Origin: DASSUW01 sp963730535 | GTDB lineage: Bacteria; Actinomycetota; Thermoleophilia; Solirubrobacterales; Solirubrobacteraceae | DNA length: 64,000 bases | Direction of reading: 5' to 3' | Assembly (NCBI GenBank): GCA_963730535.1 | Contig: CAVSRU010000011.1 | Coordinates: 248,001 to 312,000 of the forward strand | In this document: one piece after another, positions 49,595-58,229 of the stretch | Layout of the letters: the number at the start of each line of letters is the position of its first letter | Numbering within the stretch: the first letter of the stretch is position 1 | Program-made: the position numbers and the translations under genes | The notes under the pieces: model-generated | The model's input: only the letters and a program-made list of their open reading frames with translations | Told to the model about the DNA's origin: nothing | Database searches by the model: none

Positions 49595-49980
49595 GGCTCG
49601 CGGCGCCGCCTGAGCTCGGCCATGAACTGGAGCGCCTCCGCCTGCTCGGCCGCCGTGAGCTGGCCGAGCGCGCGCAGCGCGACCGTCATCCGGCCGCGGT
49701 CGGCCGCCGCCTCGCCGGAGGACTCATAGCCGGCGAGCGCGAGCAGCCGAGCGAAGTCCAGCCCGTAGGCGACCGACAGCTCCCACAGCAGCGCCATCTC
49801 CGGCCGGGCGATCGTGCCGGTCTCGATCTGTGACAGATGGGCGTTGCGGATGCCGGTCCGGCGCTCGACCTCGCGCAGCGAGAGCCCGAGCGCGTGGCGG
49901 GCCTCGGCCAGCACCGTGGCGAGCGACGGCGGATCGGCGGGCGCGGGCACGCGATCGATGCTGCCAGCCCGGGCGGACAC
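49591..49980 (-). CDS. XRE family repressor, partner of ImmA-like peptidase
   Basis: A 129-residue protein. HTH about 20-80: LATVLAEARHALGLSLREVER, TGIRNAHLSQIETGTIARP and LLWELSVAYGLDFARLLALAGY. The C-terminal region (LRALGQLTAAEQAEALQFMAEL) may be the protease-sensitive arm. It starts 41 bp from the divergent AlbA_2-like gene and would control both directions. Overlaps ImmA by four bases. Confidence 0.85.
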   Translation of the reverse strand: MSARAGSIDRVPAPADPPSLATVLAEARHALGLSLREVERRTGIRNAHLSQIETGTIARPEMALLWELSVAYGLDFARLLALAGYESSGEAAADRGRMTVALRALGQLTAAEQAEALQFMAELRRRREP

Positions 49981-50021
49981 CTCGTGTGCTGTCCGGCGGC
50001 GCCGCTAAGTTGCTGAGCGCG

Positions 50022-50516
50022 ATGATCGCGGGACGGGAGAGCCTCCACCTCGACGAGCCCGGCTTCTGGGGGCGCTTCGGCCGGGTCGAGCACGAGCGGC
50101 TCGAGTTCAAGACCTCGGCCGCCAACCTGCGCGAGGTGATCCCCGCGATGGCGATGACGGCGGGCGGTCAGGTCGTCCTCGGGGTGAACGACAAGCGGCG
50201 GCTGGTCGGCTGCGCGCTCGACCAGCAGGTGCTCGACGCGGTGATGCGCCGGGCGCAGGACGCCGGCGTCGACGTCGGCATCCAGCCGCTGGTCGTCGGC
50301 GGCGTGGAGCTCACGCTCGTGACCGTCCCGCACGTGACCGATCGCATCGTCACGACGTCGGACGGCCGGGTGCTGCGGCGCGTGGGGAGCGACAACCTGC
50401 CGCTGCGCGGCGAGCAGCTCGCGCGGTTCGTGCACCGGCGCCGCCGGCCGCGAGTGCGGCTCCCCGGCCTACTGGCGGTGATCGTGCAGGCCGCCGGTCC
50501 GGCTCGCGCCCGCTAG
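50022..50516 (+). CDS. AlbA_2 (Schlafen-like) domain protein
   Basis: A 164-residue protein whose first 95 residues match the AlbA_2 domain: EHERLEFKTSAANLREVIPAMAMTAGGQVVLGVNDKRRLVGC is the EFK...GG...GV pattern of that family. The domain binds nucleic acid and is frequent in regulators and anti-phage proteins; family members often have more C-terminal domains, missing here. The C-terminus is basic. It faces the XRE/ImmA operon. ATG 50022 chosen; the overlap with the small antisense gene at its 3' end is 48 bases. Confidence 0.8.
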   Translation: MIAGRESLHLDEPGFWGRFGRVEHERLEFKTSAANLREVIPAMAMTAGGQVVLGVNDKRRLVGCALDQQVLDAVMRRAQDAGVDVGIQPLVVGGVELTLVTVPHVTDRIVTTSDGRVLRRVGSDNLPLRGEQLARFVHRRRRPRVRLPGLLAVIVQAAGPARAR

Positions 50517-50654
50517 CAGCGCGGACCCGACCTCGAAGATGAGGGCCGCGGCGGCGATGATGAACACATAGGCCAGCAGGGGCGAGACGCTGCGTGAGAG
50601 CACCAGCAGCGCGAAGGCGGCCACGATCGGCATCCAGTACCGCATCGAGCGCAT
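50469..50654 (-). CDS. Small two-helix membrane protein
   Basis: A 61-residue protein: MRYWMPIVAAFALLVLSRSV then LLAYVFIIAAAALIFEVG give two hydrophobic helices, the rest polar (TGGLHDHRQ). Codon bias in this frame is strong. Start ATG 50654 or 50645. It lies between the AlbA_2 gene (convergent, overlapping) and a secreted protein gene (divergent). No family recognised. Confidence 0.5.
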   Translation of the reverse strand: MRSMRYWMPIVAAFALLVLSRSVSPLLAYVFIIAAAALIFEVGSALLAGASRTGGLHDHRQ

Positions 50655-50712
50655 CGTACGACTGTACTCCGTGTTGCACCCGGTGGACCGAACCTCGAGG
50701 GAAGGGAGCGAG

Positions 50713-51669
50713 ATGCGAGCGAGTCGAGTGGTGCCCGCGAGTGCCGCGGCCGTCTGTGCGCTGCTCGCGCCGGGTGTGGCGGCGGCGGCCGAGAAGCCTG
50801 GCGTCACGACGGGGGGCGCGGCCAACCTCGCGCCCACCTCGGCCGTGGTGAACGGGACCGTCAACCCGCGCGGCGCGGCGACGACGTACTTCTTCCGCTA
50901 CGGGACGACGCGCAGCTACGGCGCCCAGACGCCGACGCGCTCGGCCGGCGCCGGCACGGCCGGGAAGCGGATCGCCGAGGGCCTCGCCGGGCTGGCACCG
51001 GCCACGACCTACCACTACCGCCTGGTGGCCCGCAACGCGAAGGGCGTCACCCGTGGCGCCGACCGCACGTTCAAGACGCGCCGGCAGCCGCTCGGCGTGT
51101 CGCTGGCCGCCACGCCCAACCCGCTGTTCCCCGGCCGCGCCACGACGCTGGCCGGCGTGCTGAGCGGGACCGGCAACGCCAACCGCGCGGTCGTGCTCCA
51201 GAGCAATCCGTTCCCGTACACGCAGGGCTTCGCCAACGCATCCGACCCCCACGTCACCGACGCCCAGGGTGGATTCGCGTTCCCGGTCCTCTCCGTGCCC
51301 GTGAACACGCAGTTCCGCGTGCTGATGCCGGCCAACCCGAACGTCGTGAGCCCGATCGTGGTCGCCGAGGCCGCCGTGCACACGGGCGTCCACACGCGCA
51401 CGTCGCGGGGCTCCCGGAGCGGGGTCATCCGCTTCGCCGGCTTCGTGAAGCCGGCCATCGACGGCAGCCCCGTCCTCGTCCAGAAGCTGCGCGGCGGCGC
51501 CTGGGACACGATCGCCAAGACGTATGCGCGCCCCGTCCGCGGCAACCGGTCGCGCTACGTCAAGCGCGTGCGCCAGCGCCGCGGCGGCCGCTACCGGGTC
51601 CTCGCCTACGTGACCGGCGCCTGGTCGCCCGGCGCGTCGGCGACGGTCCACCGCCGCGTGCGGGACTGA
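50713..51669 (+). CDS. Secreted fibronectin III-like protein
   Basis: A 318-residue exported protein: signal peptide (MRASRVVPASAAAVCALLAPG, cleavage near VAAAAE), then a fibronectin-like domain (APTSAVVNGTVNPRGAATTY, FRYGTTRSYG, LAPATTYHYRLVARN, about 28-120) and a second beta-rich part with RFAGFVKPAIDGSPVLVQKL, ending basic. Such repeats are frequent in surface adhesins and polysaccharide-binding proteins of this group. RBS GAAGGGAGC is six bases ahead of ATG 50713. It converges with the NAD(P)-binding gene. Confidence 0.82.
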   Translation: MRASRVVPASAAAVCALLAPGVAAAAEKPGVTTGGAANLAPTSAVVNGTVNPRGAATTYFFRYGTTRSYGAQTPTRSAGAGTAGKRIAEGLAGLAPATTYHYRLVARNAKGVTRGADRTFKTRRQPLGVSLAATPNPLFPGRATTLAGVLSGTGNANRAVVLQSNPFPYTQGFANASDPHVTDAQGGFAFPVLSVPVNTQFRVLMPANPNVVSPIVVAEAAVHTGVHTRTSRGSRSGVIRFAGFVKPAIDGSPVLVQKLRGGAWDTIAKTYARPVRGNRSRYVKRVRQRRGGRYRVLAYVTGAWSPGASATVHRRVRD

Positions 51670-52311
51670 TCAACCGACCTGGGCGGCGACGGCCTCTTCG
51701 ACCGGGTCGTCGCCGCCCACGAGGTCGAACGTGAGCCCGGTCGTGCGCGGCTCGTGGAGGACGGCCGCGAGCGTGGCGGCGACGTCCTCGCGCGGGATCT
51801 CGCCGTCCCGTCCGATGCGGATGCGACCGGCGCCGGGATCGTCGGTCAGCCGACCGGGCCGCACGATCGTGTAGTCGAGCCCGCTAGCCGCGAGCGCGGC
51901 GTCGGCCTTGCCCTTGGCGCGCAGGTAGATCGCGAAGGTGTCGTCGCCCGATGCGTTCGGGTCGGCGCCGACGCTCGAGACGATCACGTAGCGGGAGATG
52001 CCGGCGCGCTTGGCAGCGTCGATGAGCTTCACGGCGCCGCCGTAGTCCACCGTCTCCTTGCGCTCGGGCCCGCTGCCGGGCCCGGCGCCGGCGGCGAAGA
52101 CGACCGCGTCGGCGCCTTCGATGGCGGCCGCCACCTCGTCCTCGCCGGCGGCCTCGAGGTCGCACAGGACGGGCTCGCCGCCCGCCTCGCGCACGTCGTC
52201 GGCGTGCTCGGGCCGGCGGATCAGGGAGCGCGCCTCGTCGCCCCGCTCGCGCAGCACGCGCGCGAGGCGCAACGCCACCTTTCCGTGCCCTCCCGCGATC
52301 GCCACAAGCAT
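51670..52311 (-). CDS. NmrA-like NAD(P)-binding protein
   Basis: A 213-residue short Rossmann-fold protein: MLVAIAGGHGKVALRLARVL, AVVFAAGAGPGSGP, ISRYVIVSSVGADP, LDYTIVRPGRLTDDP. Of the same family as the frameshifted protein at 8059-8896. No classical Ser-Tyr-Lys triad, as in NmrA-type redox sensors. It ends directly next to the convergent secreted-protein gene (stops adjacent). Role unknown. Confidence 0.82.
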   Translation of the reverse strand: MLVAIAGGHGKVALRLARVLRERGDEARSLIRRPEHADDVREAGGEPVLCDLEAAGEDEVAAAIEGADAVVFAAGAGPGSGPERKETVDYGGAVKLIDAAKRAGISRYVIVSSVGADPNASGDDTFAIYLRAKGKADAALAASGLDYTIVRPGRLTDDPGAGRIRIGRDGEIPREDVAATLAAVLHEPRTTGLTFDLVGGDDPVEEAVAAQVG

Positions 52312-52373
52312 GGGCGGGAGGGTACCGCCGCGGGGGCGCCGCGCCGAGCGCGGCGCCCCACAGCGTCAGTCAG

Positions 52374-52433
52374 GGTCTGTCCAAGAAGATCTGCCCCGGG
52401 CGTGGCGGGGTTCTTGGACTGGCCCTTAGCTCA
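52374..52433 (-). terminator. Terminator of the glycan operon
   Basis: Nested hairpin: GTCCAAGAA (52378-52386) with TTCTTGGAC (52412-52420), outer GGG...CCC extensions and an inner CCCC/GGGG stem. It starts before the end of the glycosidase gene at 52431 on its 3' side, so it terminates the leftward transcript that began upstream at 60.3 kb or internally. Confidence 0.75.
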
Positions 52434-53816
52434 GCCGCGGACGGCCTGGCTCACGTAGCTGCCGGCGCGGAAGCGGTAGTACGTCCCGGCCGAGATGCGA
52501 CGGCTGACCTGGAAGTAGCCGCGCGAGTCCGTGCGCTTGGACGCGATCTGCCGCCACGTGCCGCCACGCTTCTGCTCCACGCGGACGGTCCAGCGCTCGC
52601 CGGGCCGCACCTGGCCCCACAGCCGGCGCCGGATGGCGTCGACCGCGAACGGGGTGTCGAAGTACGACAGGCTCTGCTTCGGGCGCCCGCGCTTGTCCCG
52701 CAGGCCGGACTGCCAGTTCACGCGGTTCGCCTCGTCGCGCCACAGGTACTGCGTGAACAGCTTGACGCGCTTCGAGCGCCACATGTGGTACGCCGCCCGC
52801 TGCAGGTAGCTGTTCTGCTCGCGCGTGGTGATGCCGGAGAACGGGTCCTGCGGCCGGGTCTGGTAGCCGTACTCGTCGACGAACACGTCGATCCTCCGGC
52901 TGCTGCGCAGCCCGCGGCCGCGCTTGAGGCGGTCCAGCGTGCGGATCAGGTTCGGGAGCTGGGCGACCGAGAGGCTGTCGGCGCCGGGGTTCGGCACCTC
53001 GGGCGCGCGGAAGTTGTACGGGTGCACGCCGAAGCCGTCGAGCGACGCCGCCTTGAAGCGCTTGCAGGACCCGGAGCGGATCCGCCGGAACGAGTCGCTG
53101 CGGCAGCCCAGCTGGCGCACGAACAGCATCGGGTGCATCGTCGACTTCCACGTCCGCGCCGTCCTGCCGCGTGGGCCGAGGGCCCCGATCACGACCTCGG
53201 ACGTCGGGTCCGAGCGCTTGATCGCGCTGTAGGCCGGGCGCACGAGGTTGCGGTAGAGGTGCGGCGAGACCGGCGTGCACCGGCCGCGCTTGCAGCTCGA
53301 CTGCGGGGCGAGCCACTTGTTGAGGTTCGGCTCGTTCCAGAGGATGTAGCGATCAACGGTCCCGCCGTACCGCAGCGCAGCCGCCTTGACGAACGCCGCG
53401 TACTCCGCCGGCTTCGGCTTGTACTGGGGCATCCGCTTGCTCGGGTTCGAGCTCGACCACAGCGGGCCAGGGCCGGTTAGGTTGAGCGTCACGGTCATGC
53501 CCGCTGCCCGCACGCGGTTGACCGCCTGGTCGACCACGTACCACTGGTAGCGAGGATCGTTCGGGTTGTCTGCATCGAAGCCGGAGGGCTTGCTGCGCGA
53601 GTTGCTGTTGGGCGTGATCGAGCGCCAGTACGCGAGGATGCGCACGTCGTCGATGCCGAGCTTCTTCCACTCGGCGACCGCCTGGTCGGCGAGCGCGCCG
53701 CCGCCGAGCATCACCCGATCGTCGGCGATGCCGACAGCAGGGGCTGCCGCGGCCGGAGAAGCCGGCACGAGCAACAGCAAACCGAGCACCAGGAGTCCAG
53801 GAAGGATTCGAGTCAT
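52431..53816 (-). CDS. Secreted clan-A glycoside hydrolase-like protein
   Basis: A 461-residue exported protein: signal peptide about 1-25 (MTRILPGLLVLGLLLLVP), then a TIM-barrel with ILWNEPNLNKW (acid/base Glu, about 170-180) and VFVDEYGYQTRP (nucleophile Glu, about 318-329), the double-Glu pattern of GH5/GH39-type enzymes. The final 75 residues are beta-rich (TVRVEQKRGGTWRQI) and may bind glycan. The start MTRILPG at 53816 overlaps the previous gene's stop. It likely cuts a polysaccharide made by this locus, either as processing enzyme or to degrade. Confidence 0.8.
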   Translation of the reverse strand: MTRILPGLLVLGLLLLVPASPAAAAPAVGIADDRVMLGGGALADQAVAEWKKLGIDDVRILAYWRSITPNSNSRSKPSGFDADNPNDPRYQWYVVDQAVNRVRAAGMTVTLNLTGPGPLWSSSNPSKRMPQYKPKPAEYAAFVKAAALRYGGTVDRYILWNEPNLNKWLAPQSSCKRGRCTPVSPHLYRNLVRPAYSAIKRSDPTSEVVIGALGPRGRTARTWKSTMHPMLFVRQLGCRSDSFRRIRSGSCKRFKAASLDGFGVHPYNFRAPEVPNPGADSLSVAQLPNLIRTLDRLKRGRGLRSSRRIDVFVDEYGYQTRPQDPFSGITTREQNSYLQRAAYHMWRSKRVKLFTQYLWRDEANRVNWQSGLRDKRGRPKQSLSYFDTPFAVDAIRRRLWGQVRPGERWTVRVEQKRGGTWRQIASKRTDSRGYFQVSRRISAGTYYRFRAGSYVSQAVRG

Positions 53817-56800
53817 ACGTTTCCCAACGTGTTCGCAGTGGTGGAGTTGCGCTCGGCAGAGAGCAGGCAATCGACGACCCGCGACGCTGCGCGCCCGTCG
53901 TCGAGCTCGCAGAACGTCTCCCGAAACGCGGCATAGCGCGCGTCGTGCGCACTACGCACTCCATCGAGGTCGCGTAGTGCCTCAGCGACCTCGTCCGTCG
54001 TCCGCAGAAGCGGCCCCGGCACTGTAGCGACGAAGTCCAGATAGAAGCCCCGGATCTCCTCGGCGTACGCGTCGAGATCGTAGGTGTAGAACAGCATCGG
54101 CCGCCCGGTGTTGGCGTAATCGACCATCATCGAGGAGTAGTCCGTGATGAGCACGTCGGCGGCCAGCATCAGCTCCGTGCCGTCCGGGAAGCTCGAGACG
54201 TCGCGCACGAAGCCGTCGGCCGTGACCGGCACGGAGTCGACGACGTAGTGGTGCTTGCGGAAGAGGATCACGGTGTCCTCCCCCACCGCCTGGCGCAGGC
54301 GTTCCAGGTCGAGCTGGAGGTCGAGCCGGTAGCGGCCACGGCGGTCGACCACGTGGTCGCGGTAAGTTGGCGCGTAGAGCACCGTCCGCACGCCCTCGGG
54401 GATGCCCAGGCGGCGCCGGAGCTCGGCGCCGCGCGCGTCGCGATCGGCGCCGGCGAGCACGTCGACCCGCGGGTAGCCGGTCTCGAGCATCTCTCCCTCG
54501 ATCGCGTACGCGCGCCGGAGGATCGGCGTCGAGAAGCGGTTCGGCGAGAGCACGTACTGCCAGTTGTCGAGCTGCCGCTCCCAGCCGCGCTCGAAGCGCC
54601 GGACCGTCTTGCGCATGTCCGACACGTCGAAGCCGAGCTTCTTGAGCGGCGTCCCGTGCCAGGTCTGGAGGCAGGTCTGCTCCGGCCGGCGCCGGAACCA
54701 GTCGGGGAAGTGGTCGTTGGCGATCACGAAGCGGGCGGTGGCCAGCGCCTCGTGGTACTCGCGACTGCCCTCGCGCAGGACGCCGGCCGTGTCCGGCACC
54801 CGGCAGCCGCCGTCGCGCACGACCCACAGGTGCTCGAGCGGCAGCTCGCGGCGCACCATCTCCTCGTGGATCGCGCGCGGGCTGTCGGAGTACTGGCGGC
54901 CGAGGAAGCTCGTATAGACGACCGCCTCGCGCACCGGCGCGGTGCGCGCCGGCTTGTACGCCGTTTCGCGCAGGCGGACCTGGTTGTAGCGGCCGCGCTC
55001 GTCCTCGTCGAGGTCGCGCTCGACCGAGAGCAGCGCATGGCCCTCGGCCGAGAGCCCGAGCGAGAACGGCTTGCGGTCGACGACCGTCGACAGCGGCAGC
55101 TGCTCGTCGAGCGCGTCGGAGATGACCATCGGCACGCCGCCGGCCCGCAGGCGCCAGCGGCCCTCGGCGAGCGGCAGCGCGCCGGCCAGCGACTCGATCG
55201 CCGCCACCGGCAGGCCCGCGGAGAACCCACCGTCCGGCGTGCGCTCGAGCGGGAACCGGTGCGCCTCGCCGCGGTCGGTGGCGATCTCGATCTCGTCCCA
55301 CGCGGCGCCCGCAGGGAGCTCGCCCCCGAGCTCGAGCGTGCCGTCCGGCGCCCAGGTCGCGCGGCGCACGACGGCCGCGGCCTCCCGCTCCACCAGCGCA
55401 GCGCCGCGCCCGTGGCGCGTCACGGCGACCTGGCGGCCGTTCTCCGTCCACGTGGCCTCCGGCACGCCGTCCGGCAGCGCGACCGGCACGCGGCGCCCGT
55501 CGTCGGCCGCCCACACCTCCCACACGCTGTCGCCGTCGCCGCGCAGCTTGGCGAGGGGCGCGCGCGCCTCGCCGTCGCGCAGCGGGAGCCGCACGCGGCG
55601 CCCGTCGCTGGTCCGCCGCAGTTCGAGCACCGGCTTGGGGCCGGGAGCAGGGCTGAGCTGGGCGGGCAGCTCGACGGCTTCGCCCACAAACCGCGGCTCA
55701 CCGAGCCTCGCGGCGCCCTGGCGGACCTCGACGGCCAGTTCGGCGTCCGGCGTCAGCCCCGCCGTCACGACGGCTCCGTCGACCGCGATCTCGACCGGCC
55801 GCAGCGGCCGCCCGCCGTCGAGCGTGAAGCGCGAGCGGCGCCGCTTGAGGCCGCCGGCGTGCAGCGTCACGTACAGCTCCCAGGTGCCCTCGCGCCAGCG
55901 CCGGGCGCGCCGCAGCGCGCGCGGGTCGAGCGTCGCCTCGAAGCCGGTCCACGACAGGTCGGTCAGCGCCTGGCGCGAGTTGCCGGTGAGCTCGGGGCGC
56001 CGCACGCTACGGGCGCGCAGCCGGATGCCGGACGTCAGGATCCGCACCCGGACGAGCGGCCCGCGGCGCAGAAGGGCGACCCGCACGCGCTGCGCGCCCT
56101 CCTCCCCGGCTCCGACGCCGTGGATGTAGGCGTGGCCGCTGACATGCAGTTCGTCGCCGCGGCGCTCGAGCCGCTCGATCGACGCCCGCATGTAGAACTC
56201 CGGCTCGACGCGGTAGATCGAGCTCGGGATCTTCAGCTCGGGGTCGGTACGGAACGGATAGTCGCCGTACCACTTGCCGCGCACGCGCACCGGGGGCGTC
56301 GTGTAGAGCTCCTCTTTCTGGAAGCGCAGGACCTCGAGCAGCTCGGGGACGAGGCGCCGGCGCACGAGGTGCCACTTGAGCCGCTCGATCGCCGGCAGCG
56401 GCCGGAAGATCTTCGGGCTCGCCTTGTCCAGGAACGCGTTCACGCGGTCCAGGAACAGCGCGCGGTACTCGTCGTCGGCGGCCTCGAGGCCGTTGACGTA
56501 GTAGCGCAGGTCGTCGGCGACGACGCTCTCGTCGTACCAGCGCTTGGCGCCGCGCGGCCCCTTGCGCGCGAGGTGGTCGGAGACCTCATCGATGGCCAAC
56601 AGCCGGTCGGTCAGCCCGCGCGGCTCGAGCTTGCGCTGGGTGATCGACTCGGCGCCCTCGCGGATGCGCCAGTAGTAGACGGGGTCCGAGATGACGTCGA
56701 CCGAGCGCGCCAGGAAGTGCGCGGGGACGGTGACCGGCGTGTCCTCGTACGTCCGCCCCTCGGGGAAGCGGAAGCCGTGCTGGTCCCAGAACGAGCGGCG

Positions 56801-57286
56801 CCACAGCTTGTTCCAGGCCGGACGGTCGGCGAGCAGCGGGCGGAACTTGGTGACGTGGGTCTTCAGCCGCGTCTCCGGGAACGTCTTGGCCAGGAACGGC
56901 GACTGGAAGGTCGCGAAGCGGGTGAGCCGGTGGACGTTCCCGGTCGCGAAGTCCGAGCCCGTCTTGTCGAGCGCGCCGACGAGCAGCTCGTAGGCGTTCG
57001 CCGGCAGCGCGTCGTCGCTGTCGAGGAAGACGAGGAACTCGCCCCGGGCGACGTCCGCCCCCGTGTTGCGCGCCTTGCTGAGGCCGCCGTTCTCCTGGGT
57101 GACGACGCGGAAGCGGCTGTCGCGGTCCGCGTACCGCTGGGCGATCTCACCGCTGCGATCGGTCGAGCCGTCGTCGACGAGGATCGCCTCGAAGTCCTCG
57201 AACGTCTGCGCGAGCAGCGAGTCCAGGCACGCCTCGAGGAACTCCTCGACGTTGTAGACCGGCACGACCACGCTGACCCTCGGCAC
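53813..57286 (-). CDS. GT2 - TagF fusion: glycosyltransferase plus CDP-glycerol transferase
   Basis: A 1157-residue two-enzyme protein. Residues about 3-235 are a GT-A glycosyltransferase 2 (VSVVVPVYNVEEFLEACLDSL, LVDDGSTDRSGEIAQ, FLDSDDALP). About 370-750 is a linker of beta-rich repeats. About 790-1150 is a CDP-glycerol glycerophosphotransferase-like domain (LQTWHGTPLKKLGFDVSD, VLYAPTYRDH, ITDYSSMMVDYANTGRP, with the HGT and SS motifs of TagF/TagB). The enzyme likely adds sugars and polyol-phosphate in making a teichoic-acid-like surface polymer at the membrane. Domain joins of this type are known in actinobacteria. It is followed (ATGA) by the glycosidase. Confidence 0.88.
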   Translation of the reverse strand: MPRVSVVVPVYNVEEFLEACLDSLLAQTFEDFEAILVDDGSTDRSGEIAQRYADRDSRFRVVTQENGGLSKARNTGADVARGEFLVFLDSDDALPANAYELLVGALDKTGSDFATGNVHRLTRFATFQSPFLAKTFPETRLKTHVTKFRPLLADRPAWNKLWRRSFWDQHGFRFPEGRTYEDTPVTVPAHFLARSVDVISDPVYYWRIREGAESITQRKLEPRGLTDRLLAIDEVSDHLARKGPRGAKRWYDESVVADDLRYYVNGLEAADDEYRALFLDRVNAFLDKASPKIFRPLPAIERLKWHLVRRRLVPELLEVLRFQKEELYTTPPVRVRGKWYGDYPFRTDPELKIPSSIYRVEPEFYMRASIERLERRGDELHVSGHAYIHGVGAGEEGAQRVRVALLRRGPLVRVRILTSGIRLRARSVRRPELTGNSRQALTDLSWTGFEATLDPRALRRARRWREGTWELYVTLHAGGLKRRRSRFTLDGGRPLRPVEIAVDGAVVTAGLTPDAELAVEVRQGAARLGEPRFVGEAVELPAQLSPAPGPKPVLELRRTSDGRRVRLPLRDGEARAPLAKLRGDGDSVWEVWAADDGRRVPVALPDGVPEATWTENGRQVAVTRHGRGAALVEREAAAVVRRATWAPDGTLELGGELPAGAAWDEIEIATDRGEAHRFPLERTPDGGFSAGLPVAAIESLAGALPLAEGRWRLRAGGVPMVISDALDEQLPLSTVVDRKPFSLGLSAEGHALLSVERDLDEDERGRYNQVRLRETAYKPARTAPVREAVVYTSFLGRQYSDSPRAIHEEMVRRELPLEHLWVVRDGGCRVPDTAGVLREGSREYHEALATARFVIANDHFPDWFRRRPEQTCLQTWHGTPLKKLGFDVSDMRKTVRRFERGWERQLDNWQYVLSPNRFSTPILRRAYAIEGEMLETGYPRVDVLAGADRDARGAELRRRLGIPEGVRTVLYAPTYRDHVVDRRGRYRLDLQLDLERLRQAVGEDTVILFRKHHYVVDSVPVTADGFVRDVSSFPDGTELMLAADVLITDYSSMMVDYANTGRPMLFYTYDLDAYAEEIRGFYLDFVATVPGPLLRTTDEVAEALRDLDGVRSAHDARYAAFRETFCELDDGRAASRVVDCLLSAERNSTTANTLGNV

Positions 57287-57296
57287 GGCGAAGATC

Positions 57297-58229
57297 CTAG
57301 GAGCCGAGCCTGCGCACCCGGCGGGCGAGCCGGGTGCGGAGCGACGGCGGCGGGACGGGACGCTTCTTGCGCGGGCGGGCGGCCATGATCGAGCACTGCG
57401 CGATCGCCTCCGCCTCGGCGTAGAGCGCGCGGTAGGCCGCGCGGTCGGCGTCGAGCACGTCGGGAGCGGGCTCGTCGAGATGCCCCCACACGGTCTCGGC
57501 GAGGTCGCGCACGCGGTCGGGCACGTCGAGGTCGGCCCAGCTCGTGCGGCTGCGGTGTAGCCCGGGGTCCACGAACGCGTCGACCTCGGGAGGCCGGTCG
57601 ATCCCGGCCAGCTCCGGCAGGTCGAGCTGCGTGCCGAGCCGCCGGATCTCGGGCGGCCAGTCGGCCAGCAGGTCCTCGTAGCGCACGAACGCCCGCGACG
57701 CCTCGCGCGTGACCTGCTCGGTCTGGAGGATCACGTTGATCCACGCCGCCGCGCGCGTCGCCTCGGTGAGGCCGGTGCCGTACGAGCGGCGCGCGCTCGT
57801 GACGATCTCGGCGGGATGGCGGAGCATCGTGACGAACGAGGTGCGGGCTCCCAGGTCGGCGGCGCAGCGCATCCACAGCGGCAGGAACCAGACCGTGCGC
57901 GGGTCCTTGACGAGCACGGCGCCCGGCTCGCGCAGCTCGCCCTCCAGCCAGCCGCGCAGCTCGTCGCGCACCGCCGGCGCGTCCCCGGCGGCGGTGGTCG
58001 CCTCCCAGGCGGCAGGGCGGGAGTCGTTGACCGTCACGCGGCGCTCGCGCAGCAGGCGCGAGTGGAAGTCGACCACCCAGCGCGGCTCCCCGAAGCCGCG
58101 CGGGTTCGTGTCGTCGGCCTGCACCTCGGGCTGCGGGATCCGGAAGCCGAGCTGGCCGAGCATGCCGGATAGCAGGCTCGTGCCGCTGCGCCCGACCCCG
58201 ACGACGAGCAGGAGCTGGCGCTCGCTCAT
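57297..58229 (-). CDS. Sulfotransferase family protein
   Basis: A 310-residue cytosolic sulfotransferase-like protein. GVGRSGTSLLSGMLGQLGF (about 10-28) is the PAPS phosphosulfate loop, VKDPRTVWFLPLW and LRHPAEIVTSARRSYGTGL match the second PAPS-binding block (RxxxxxxxS). It would move sulfate from PAPS to a hydroxyl of a glycan. It lies between two TagF fusions; its start overlaps the stop of the following upstream gene (58226-58229), so the glycan cluster is one operon. Start MSERQLLLVV at 58229. Confidence 0.85.
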   Translation of the reverse strand: MSERQLLLVVGVGRSGTSLLSGMLGQLGFRIPQPEVQADDTNPRGFGEPRWVVDFHSRLLRERRVTVNDSRPAAWEATTAAGDAPAVRDELRGWLEGELREPGAVLVKDPRTVWFLPLWMRCAADLGARTSFVTMLRHPAEIVTSARRSYGTGLTEATRAAAWINVILQTEQVTREASRAFVRYEDLLADWPPEIRRLGTQLDLPELAGIDRPPEVDAFVDPGLHRSRTSWADLDVPDRVRDLAETVWGHLDEPAPDVLDADRAAYRALYAEAEAIAQCSIMAARPRKKRPVPPPSLRTRLARRVRRLGS

